Assembly (NCBI GenBank): GCA_937982605.1
Contig: CALJLC010000075.1
Span: 1 to 11,826 of the forward strand
Length of the DNA: 11,826 nt
Reading direction: 5' to 3'
Source of the DNA: an uncultured Gemmatimonadales bacterium
GTDB taxonomy: Bacteria > Gemmatimonadota > Gemmatimonadetes > Longimicrobiales > Gaopeijiaceae
Under the pieces are notes generated by a model. The model had not been told where the DNA came from, made no database searches, and saw only the letters and a list, made by a program, of their open reading frames with translations. A program made the position numbers and the translations under genes. How positions within the stretch are numbered: the first letter of the stretch is position 1; every line of letters starts with the position of its first letter. Positions 7,649 through 11,826 of the stretch are shown in pieces.

Positions 7649-8209
7649 TCACGGAACCCACCGGGTCAGCTCGCCGGCGTCGTGTCTCGGCTTCGCTTCC
7701 GGGACGGCGGCCGGCTCTCCGACCGAGATCGTGGCCACGATGCGCTCCCCCTCGGGAACGCCGACCGCACGCCGCCCGGCCGGATCGTCCATGATCGCCC
7801 CCGACTTCACGTGCGTGCCGAGGCCCATCGCGTGGGCGGCCAGGCCGAGGTTCTGGATCGCCATGTACGTGGCGGCGTAGTCCTCTTCCCGGATCTCGGG
7901 GTTTTCGTCGAGGGTCATGGCCACGGCCAGCATCGCGGGCAGCTCACGGTGCGACGCCTCGACCTTCGCCACGACCGCGTCCTTGGCGTCTTCGCCTTCG
8001 ACGCGCTTCGCCTTGCGGTGGCCGAGAGCCCGGCCGTACGCCGCCCGGGCCTCCGGGCCCAGCACGTAGAAGCGCCAGGGCTGGGTCATGCGGTGGTTCG
8101 GCGCCAGCACGGCGGCCGAGAGCATCCGCCGGATCTCCTCATCGGAGACCGGCCGGTCCGTGTACGCCTTGATGGAACGGCGCGTCGAGATGGCTTCGAA
8201 CAGGTCCAT
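7649..8209 (-). CDS. YdjA-like nitroreductase family flavoprotein
   Basis: 186 residues from ATG 8209 to TGA 7651-7649, close to the roughly 183 residues of E. coli YdjA. FMN-binding features are visible: Arg10-Arg11-Ser12 in the N-terminal STRRSIKAY; the APNHRMTQPWRFYVL segment (36-50), which parallels the APDHKSMQPWHFFVI block of YdjA; GLGTHVKSGA (129-138); and VGEP (163-166). The family uses NAD(P)H to reduce nitro compounds, quinones or related electrophiles; the natural substrate is unknown. The protein is cytoplasmic and expected to be a dimer. The same frame remains open upstream to 9340, but that part is antisense to the APC permease and lacks domain content; all conserved sequence begins at Met 8209. 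It is the first gene of the leftward nitroreductase-M20-methyltransferase group. No clear Shine-Dalgarno precedes the ATG. Confidence 0.9.
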   Translation of the reverse strand: MDLFEAISTRRSIKAYTDRPVSDEEIRRMLSAAVLAPNHRMTQPWRFYVLGPEARAAYGRALGHRKAKRVEGEDAKDAVVAKVEASHRELPAMLAVAMTLDENPEIREEDYAATYMAIQNLGLAAHAMGLGTHVKSGAIMDDPAGRRAVGVPEGERIVATISVGEPAAVPEAKPRHDAGELTRWVP

Positions 8210-8243
8210 GGGGGCGGCAATGTGCGTCGGCGGGCAGGATCGG

Positions 8244-8265
8244 AAAAGGCGCGGCCGACCGCGCC
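8244..8265 (-). terminator. Hairpin with U-run in the nitroreductase leader (attenuator-like)
   Basis: Read leftward, GGCGCGG (8265-8259), loop TCGG, CCGCGCC (8254-8248) and then TTTT (8247-8244) form a compact seven-base GC stem followed by a short U-run. It lies 35 bp upstream of the nitroreductase ATG, inside the 129-bp gap to the divergent APC permease. It could stop leftward antisense transcription from the permease or act as an attenuator if the nitroreductase promoter lies further upstream. The U-run is short and then turns to CC, so efficiency is uncertain. Confidence 0.4.
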
Positions 8266-8338
8266 CGCCGGGTGCCGCCGGCCGACGGACCGGCGGCCGC
8301 GACTGGTGGCGCGGCCCGCCCCCCCGTACCGTCGGCCG

Positions 8339-9709
8339 GTGTCCTTTCGCAGAGAGCTCGGGCGGTTCGATACCGCCATGGTGGTCGTCGGCGGCATCAT
8401 CGGCGCCGGGATCTTCATCAATCCCTACATCGTCGCCCAGCGCCTGGACTCTCCGGGGCTGGTCATGGCGGCGTGGGTGGCGGGCGGGATCGTCGCGCTG
8501 GCGGGCGCGCTGACCTTCGCCGAGCTCGGAACGCTCTTCCCCACCGCGGGCGGCCACTACGCGTACCTGCGCGACGCCTACCACCCGCTCGCCGGCTTCC
8601 TGTACGGGTGGGGCCTGCTGCTCATGATCGAGTGCGGCGCCATCGCCGCGGTCGGGATCACCTTCGCCGAGTACACGCTGCGACTCGTGGGCCGGGAGCC
8701 GGAGGGTGCCCGGATGCTCGCGGTCGTGGCGATCGTCGTCGTGGCGGCGGTGAACTACGTGGGGGTGAAGCCGGGCAGCCGGGTGCTCAACACCTTCGTC
8801 GTGCTCAAGCTCCTGCCGCTCGGGCTCCTGATCGGGGCCGGGCTCCTGTTGCCGCTGCCCGACGGAGGCGTGGCGGGCGTCCCCGAGCTCGTGGCGCCGA
8901 CGCCCGGCGCCGCGGGCGGGAGCCTCCTCGACCCCGCGGCGCTGCCCGCGCTCTTCCTCGCGTTCGGGGCCGCGCTCATTCCGGTGATGTTCTCCTATGG
9001 CGGCTGGCAGAACGCCAACTACGTCGCGGAAGAGATGAAGGACCCGGTGCGGGACCTGCCCGTCGGGCTCCTCGCCGGAACGGGGCTCGTCGTCGTCGTC
9101 TACGGGTTCGTCAACGCGGTCTACCTGCGCACGCTCGGGCACGCGGGGCTGGCGGGCACGCTCACGCCCGCGTCGGACTCCGCGGCGGTCCTCTTCGGAG
9201 GTACCGGGGACTTCCTGATCACGCTCGGGATCGCCGTCTCGACGTTCGGGTTCCTCAACCTCACGATGCTGGCACCGACCCGCGTCTATTATGCGATGGC
9301 CCGCGACGGTCTCTTCCCCGAGCGCGTCGCCCGCCTGCACCCGCGCTACGACACCCCTTCGGTGGCGATCGTCATCCAGACGATGTGGGCGATCGTCCTC
9401 GTCCTGACCGGCACCTACGGCCAGCTCGTCGACTACGTGGTCTCGGCGGACTGGATCTTCTTCGGCGCCGCGGGCGCGAGCCTGTTCGTCTTCCGGCGGC
9501 GCTACCCCGTCGTGTCCCGCCCGGCCGGAGTCTTCGCGGTGCCGGGATACCCCTGGGTACCCGCGCTCTTCGTGCTCGTGGCGGTCGTCATGGTCGGCAG
9601 CGTCCTGTGGACCAACCCCGTGCGCTCCCTGCTCGGCTTCGCCCTCCTGGCGGCGGGCGTGCCGGCCTACCTGTACTGGAGCAGGCGACGCCCGGAGGCC
9701 GGCCCGTGA
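8339..9709 (+). CDS. APC-family amino acid permease
   Basis: 456 residues from a GTG at 8339 to TGA 9707-9709. The protein is almost entirely hydrophobic, with about 12 expected helices, the usual size for the amino acid-polyamine-organocation (APC) superfamily. Helix 1 carries the substrate/ion-binding signature GGIIGAGIFINP (residues 18-29). The segment FSYGGWQNANYVAEEMKDP (218-236), followed by RDLPVG, is the conserved helix 6 to loop 6-7 motif of amino acid permeases. TRVYYAMARDGLFPERVARLHPRYDTP is the typical loop before the late helices. It probably imports an amino acid across the inner membrane by proton symport or exchange; the specificity cannot be read from sequence. The frame remains open upstream to 7577, but that part is antisense to the nitroreductase. 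The GTG keeps the usual short charged start RRELGRFDTAM. No Shine-Dalgarno is visible; ATG 8378 is a less likely alternative because it cuts into helix 1. It is coupled to the aminotransferase. Confidence 0.93.
   Translation: MSFRRELGRFDTAMVVVGGIIGAGIFINPYIVAQRLDSPGLVMAAWVAGGIVALAGALTFAELGTLFPTAGGHYAYLRDAYHPLAGFLYGWGLLLMIECGAIAAVGITFAEYTLRLVGREPEGARMLAVVAIVVVAAVNYVGVKPGSRVLNTFVVLKLLPLGLLIGAGLLLPLPDGGVAGVPELVAPTPGAAGGSLLDPAALPALFLAFGAALIPVMFSYGGWQNANYVAEEMKDPVRDLPVGLLAGTGLVVVVYGFVNAVYLRTLGHAGLAGTLTPASDSAAVLFGGTGDFLITLGIAVSTFGFLNLTMLAPTRVYYAMARDGLFPERVARLHPRYDTPSVAIVIQTMWAIVLVLTGTYGQLVDYVVSADWIFFGAAGASLFVFRRRYPVVSRPAGVFAVPGYPWVPALFVLVAVVMVGSVLWTNPVRSLLGFALLAAGVPAYLYWSRRRPEAGP
9694..9698 (+). 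promoter_or_regulatory. Ribosome binding site for the overlapping aminotransferase start
   Basis: GGAGG lies inside the last codons of the APC permease, seven bases before the GTG at 9706. That spacing is ideal and decides for the GTG over the in-frame ATG at 9788. The GTG overlaps the permease TGA as GTGA, which points to translational coupling. Confidence 0.8.
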
Positions 9710-10851
9710 GCGGACCGGCCGGGGCGAGGCCGGGTGCCGCGGCGCCGGGCACGGACGTCGGGCGCCACCCGCCCACGTGGGCGCCGTACATGACGTGGGC
9801 CAAGCACCACGAGAAGGCCGAGCTCGACCTGACGGGGTCGAACCTCCTGCCGTGCACGCTCGACGAGCTCCCGGGCGCCCGCGAGGCGATGGCGCTCTAC
9901 GGCCGCAACGACGACGGCTGGCCGCCGCTCGTCGAGGCGATCGCCGCCCGCTGGGGCGTCGGCACGGAGCGGGTGGCGACGGCGACCGGTGCGTCGGGCG
10001 CGAACTTCCTCGCTCTGGCGGCGCTCCTCCGTCCCGGCGACACCGTGCTGGCCGAGTGGCCCGGCTACGACCCCCACATCGGCGCGGCCCGGCTCCTGGG
10101 CGCGGAGGTGCGCACCTTCGACCGCGGCTGGGCGAGGGGCTTCGCCCTCGACCCCGAGGCCGTGGAGGCGGCGCTCACGCCGCGGACCCGGGCGATCGTC
10201 CTCACGAACCTGCACAACCCGAGCGGGATCTACGCCGATCCGGACGCGCTGGCGACGGTCGGGGCGCTGGCGCGCTCCGTCGGGGCGAAGGTGATCGTGG
10301 ACGAGGTCTATCTCGACGCCCTCGACGAAGGCGTCGATCGAAGCCCCGCGTCGACGCGCGACGACGTCTTCGTCTCGACGAACAGCCTGACCAAGTCGTA
10401 CGGGCTGGCCGGAATCCGCGTGGGGTGGCTCCTGGCCGATCCGGAGACGGTGGAGCGTGCGCTCCGGGTCCGGGACGTGGTGGACGCGGTCGGCTCGATC
10501 CCGTCCGAGACGCTCGGGGTGCTCGCCTTCGAGCGTCTCGACGCGCTGCTCGAGCGCGCCCGGGCGGTGCTCGCGCCGGGGTCGGCGCTCTTCCGGGACT
10601 TCGTCGCCGCCCGCGACGAGCTCGAATGGGTCCCGCCCCGGGGTGGGGCGGTCGGCTTCCCCCGCCTCGTGGGGGGAGGTGCCGCCGACCCCTTCGTCGA
10701 GCACGCGCTGCGTGCCCACGGGGTGGGGGTCACGCCCGGCCGGCTCTTCGGCGCGCCCGCGCACTTCCGCGTGGCGGTGGCGGGTCCGTACGACGTGCTC
10801 GAGCGCGGCCTCGACGCGCTGGGCCGCGCCCTCGACGAGTGGGAGGGCTGA
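9706..10851 (+). CDS. PLP-dependent aminotransferase, class I/II (fold type I)
   Basis: 381 residues from GTG 9706 to TGA 10849-10851. Fold-type I landmarks are clear: TGASGANFL, the cofactor phosphate-contact region; Asn171 in NLHNPSG; Asp199 and Tyr202 in VDEVYLDA, where Asp contacts the pyridine nitrogen; Lys230 in NSLTKSYGLAGIRVGW, the Schiff-base lysine; and Arg355 in HFRVAVAG, the likely substrate-carboxylate arginine. The opening YMTWAKHHEKAELDLTGSNLLPCTLDEL places it in a subgroup of the aspartate/aromatic aminotransferase-like superfamily; the amino acid used is unknown. It is cytoplasmic and expected to be a dimer. The stop/start overlap with the APC permease suggests the imported amino acid, or a product of it, is its substrate. 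The first roughly 20 residues are Gly/Ala/Pro-rich and poorly conserved in appearance. The gene ends in a hairpin at its stop codon. Confidence 0.93.
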   Translation: MSGPAGARPGAAAPGTDVGRHPPTWAPYMTWAKHHEKAELDLTGSNLLPCTLDELPGAREAMALYGRNDDGWPPLVEAIAARWGVGTERVATATGASGANFLALAALLRPGDTVLAEWPGYDPHIGAARLLGAEVRTFDRGWARGFALDPEAVEAALTPRTRAIVLTNLHNPSGIYADPDALATVGALARSVGAKVIVDEVYLDALDEGVDRSPASTRDDVFVSTNSLTKSYGLAGIRVGWLLADPETVERALRVRDVVDAVGSIPSETLGVLAFERLDALLERARAVLAPGSALFRDFVAARDELEWVPPRGGAVGFPRLVGGGAADPFVEHALRAHGVGVTPGRLFGAPAHFRVAVAGPYDVLERGLDALGRALDEWEG

Positions 10852-10860
10852 GCCTCCCAC
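10839..10860. terminator. Hairpin at the convergent gene junction, possible bidirectional terminator
   Basis: GTGGGAGG (10839-10846) pairs perfectly with CCTCCCAC (10853-10860) around the six-base loop GCTGAG, which contains the aminotransferase TGA. It lies in the junction of two convergent genes whose stops are only 25 bp apart. No T-run follows on either strand, so it is not a textbook intrinsic terminator. Position and stem quality still suggest it limits readthrough both ways or protects mRNA ends. Confidence 0.45.
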
Positions 10861-10876
10861 CCGCCGACGGGCCCCT

Positions 10877-11254
10877 CTACGCCGCGGAGCCGGCCTTCAT
10901 GCGACCGCCGACGAGCGTCATCGGCACCACGAGCGCGAGGAAGACGATGTGGTACCACGCGGGCATGAGGCTCCAGTACATCACCTCGACCGCGATCCCG
11001 ATGAGCAGGTTGACCGCGGCGAGCGCCTTCACCGCGCCCATCGGATCGGGCCCGCCCTTGATCGCCGCCGTGACCCAGCCGGCCACGACCGAGAGGACGG
11101 CGCTGTAGGCGATGAGCCCGAGGAGGACGCCGACGCCCGTGATCGGCTCACCGGCCGTCGTCACCCCGGCCGCCATCAGCCCTGCCGTACCGCCGTTCCA
11201 GAGCACGCCCCAGAGCACCACCCCCGCCACTACCGCACCGATCGTCCTGCCCAT
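10877..11254 (-). CDS. Small four-helix membrane protein, function unknown
   Basis: 125 residues from ATG 11254 to TAG 10879-10877. Four hydrophobic segments are visible: about 3-28 (TIGAVVAGVVLWGVLWNGG), 38-65 (VGVLLGLIAYSAVLSVVAGW), 73-94 (VKALAAVNLLIGIAVEVMYW) and 99-119 (WYHIVFLALVVPMTLVGGRM). The last ends in a GGR motif common to small four-helix proteins of unknown function. No catalytic motif is visible and no family name is claimed. The start is set by GGGAGGAG three bases upstream; a longer frame to 11296 is less likely. It is divergent from the ArsR gene, and the 24-bp operator palindrome lies between them. Co-regulation by that repressor is plausible. It may be part of a three-gene ArsR/SRPBCC/membrane-protein unit. 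Confidence 0.8.
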   Translation of the reverse strand: MGRTIGAVVAGVVLWGVLWNGGTAGLMAAGVTTAGEPITGVGVLLGLIAYSAVLSVVAGWVTAAIKGGPDPMGAVKALAAVNLLIGIAVEVMYWSLMPAWYHIVFLALVVPMTLVGGRMKAGSAA

Positions 11255-11257
11255 CGT

Positions 11258-11265
11258 CTCCTCCC
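11258..11265 (-). promoter_or_regulatory. Strong ribosome binding site of the membrane-protein gene
   Basis: On the minus strand GGGAGGAG is followed by ACG and the ATG at 11254. It decides for this start and shows that this gene, unlike the ArsR gene opposite, has a conventional leader. Confidence 0.8.
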
Positions 11266-11283
11266 GGTTCGAACCGTACGACG

Positions 11284-11312
11284 TTGACCGGGCCAATATG
11301 TGATGATATTAT
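11284..11312 (+). promoter_or_regulatory. Sigma-70-like promoter giving a leaderless arsR-type mRNA
   Basis: TTGACC at 11284-11289 and TATTAT at 11307-11312 are separated by exactly 17 bp. Each hexamer matches the sigma-70 consensus (TTGACA/TATAAT) at five of six bases. The expected start of transcription, five to eight bases beyond the -10, falls on or next to the ATG at 11318, so the mRNA would have no 5' leader. This agrees with the lack of any Shine-Dalgarno before that ATG. Confidence 0.6.
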
Positions 11313-11319
11313 CACATAT
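11296..11319. promoter_or_regulatory. 24-bp AT-rich palindrome, probable ArsR-type operator
   Basis: ATATGTGAT (11296-11304) and ATCACATAT (11311-11319) are perfect inverted repeats around the six-base centre GATATT. The inner ATAT is itself symmetric, so only one base pair of the 24 bp breaks symmetry. 19 of 24 bases are A/T in a strongly GC-rich window. It covers the -10 element and the A of the start codon of the ArsR gene, the place and shape expected for the operator of a self-repressing dimeric winged-helix regulator. Confidence 0.7.
11308..11316 (-). promoter_or_regulatory. Possible extended -10 for the divergent membrane-protein gene
   Basis: On the minus strand TGTGATAAT (11316-11308) fits an extended -10 (TG-N-TATAAT, five of six in the hexamer). 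A start near 11301 would leave a roughly 47-nt leader carrying the GGGAGGAG site. No convincing -35 is seen. The element lies within the palindrome, so a bound repressor would block both directions. Confidence 0.4.
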
Positions 11320-11662
11320 GCAACAGGAGCACGAAGCCGACGAGGCGGTGTGGAAGGCGCTCTCCAACGCCGCCCGCCGTCGCATTCTCGACCTCCTCCG
11401 GGACGGTCCGCTCACCACCGGCGCGATCGCGGACCGGTTCACCGACCTGTCCCGCTTCGCGGTGATGCAGCACCTGAAGGTCCTCGTCGAGGCGGAGCTG
11501 GTCGTCGTCGTGCGCGAGGGCCGCGAGCGACACAACTACCTGAACCCGGTGCCGATCCAGCACCTCTACGACCGCTGGGTGAGCCGCTACATGCAGCCGT
11601 GGACGGATGCGCTGACGAGCCTGAAGCACGAGCTCGAGAGCCGCGCCGACCGCACCGCCTGA
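11318..11662 (+). CDS. ArsR-family winged-helix transcriptional regulator
   Basis: 114 residues from ATG 11318 to TGA 11660-11662. The protein is a compact winged helix: VWKALSNAARRRILDLLRDGPLTTGAIADRF (11-41) gives the N-terminal helices and first HTH helix. LSRFAVMQHLKVLVEAELV (44-62) is the recognition helix and connection, and VVVREGRERHNYLN (63-76) is the wing. The C-terminal helix LYDRWVSRYMQPWTDAL supports dimerisation. The Cys-rich ELCVCDL metal site of classical arsenic/zinc sensors is absent; the protein contains no Cys. It is therefore likely a non-metal member of the type that accompanies SRPBCC/AHSA1 proteins. GTG 11300 and ATG 11303 are in frame upstream but lie inside the promoter and operator, so ATG 11318 is preferred. 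Regulation is probably autorepression through the 11296-11319 palindrome. It precedes the SRPBCC gene by 49 bp. Confidence 0.92.
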   Translation: MQQEHEADEAVWKALSNAARRRILDLLRDGPLTTGAIADRFTDLSRFAVMQHLKVLVEAELVVVVREGRERHNYLNPVPIQHLYDRWVSRYMQPWTDALTSLKHELESRADRTA

Positions 11663-11702
11663 CACGCATTCCCCCCATCGCCCCGAGCGAACCCTCTTCC
11701 CT

Positions 11703-11706
11703 GGAG
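11703..11706 (+). promoter_or_regulatory. Ribosome binding site of the SRPBCC gene
   Basis: GGAG lies five bases before the ATG at 11712, supporting that start and translation as the second gene of the ArsR operon. Confidence 0.6.
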
Positions 11707-11711
11707 CCCCG

Positions 11712-11826
11712 ATGCCGCCGACCTCCCTCCCCGACGCCGTGTGCTCGATCACGATCGCGGTGCCCGTCGAACAGGTCTGGAACGAGATCACCAAGACGGG
11801 CTCGATCCAGCGCCCGCTCTACAACA
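11712..11826 (+). CDS. SRPBCC/AHSA1-like protein, N-terminal fragment
   Basis: Thirty-eight codons are visible before the right edge. After a short variable start, CSITIAVPVEQVWNEITKTG followed by SIQRPLYN is the first strand and helix of a START/SRPBCC fold as found in AHSA1-like proteins: a 'I.I..PVE.VW..IT' strand-helix pair followed by an R-P-(L/M)-(Y/F)-N turn. Such proteins enclose a hydrophobic ligand; some relatives in this pairing with ArsR regulators are of unknown function. It lies 49 bp after the ArsR gene on the same strand with its own GGAG site, so the pair is probably one operon. The rest of the domain is outside the window. Confidence 0.75.
   Translation, partial: MPPTSLPDAVCSITIAVPVEQVWNEITKTGSIQRPLYN

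Noticed and set aside
7536..7661. N-terminal extension of the M20 peptidase
   Set aside because: It would place 42 Arg/Pro-rich residues before a clear signal peptide and overlap the end of the nitroreductase.
7577..8338. Upstream extension of the APC permease frame
   Set aside because: It runs antisense through the nitroreductase and carries no membrane segment; the helix 1 motif begins just after GTG 8339.
8210..9340. Upstream extension of the nitroreductase frame
   Set aside because: It is antisense to the APC permease, charged and low complexity; conserved nitroreductase sequence begins at Met 8209.
1..11826. Search for tRNA, rRNA, CRISPR, insertion sequence or attachment site
   Set aside because: No repeated spacer pattern, transposase, terminal inverted repeat pair or RNA-like sequence was recognised by eye.

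Overview
This is a GC-rich bacterial chromosome segment with tightly packed genes. No mobile element, RNA gene or CRISPR array is visible. The gene mix suggests a Gemmatimonadota-like organism, with Acidobacteriota as the next guess: a secreted BNR/sortilin-type repeat protein, a secreted protein with carboxypeptidase-regulatory-like domains, an orphan duplicated FtsX-type permease (ADOP family), a secreted M20 peptidase and an ArsR-SRPBCC pair. The taxonomic call is inference from gene content and codon bias; no marker gene is present.

Layout. 1-734 (-): N-terminal part of a secreted BNR/Asp-box repeat protein that runs off the left edge. 829-2550 (-): a carboxypeptidase-regulatory-like exported protein interrupted by one in-frame TAG at 1216-1218. 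The reading frame continues intact to 829. 2707-5136 (+): an 809-residue ADOP-type permease, divergent from the previous gene across 156 bp. 5195-8209 (-): YdjA-like nitroreductase, then secreted M20 metallopeptidase, then a SAM-dependent methyltransferase, probably at least partly co-transcribed. 8339-10851 (+): an APC amino-acid permease and a fold-type I aminotransferase, joined by a GTGA stop/start overlap. 10877-11254 (-): a small four-helix membrane protein. 11318-11662 (+): an ArsR-type repressor, followed at 11712 by the start of an SRPBCC/AHSA1 protein cut by the right edge.

How the parts may work together. The APC permease and aminotransferase form the clearest functional unit: uptake of an amino acid and its transamination, translationally coupled. 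The ArsR gene has the clearest regulatory logic. A near-perfect 24-bp AT-rich palindrome sits on the -10 region and start codon of a promoter that should give a leaderless ArsR mRNA. The same palindrome carries a possible -10 for the divergent membrane-protein gene, so the regulator probably controls both directions. The left half looks like ordinary exported-protein and peptide-utilisation content of this kind of bacterium.

No clear new defence, toxin or biosynthetic system is present. The items most worth a second look are the in-frame TAG, the ArsR operator/leaderless promoter, and the coupled transporter-aminotransferase pair. No gap between genes exceeds about 160 bp.
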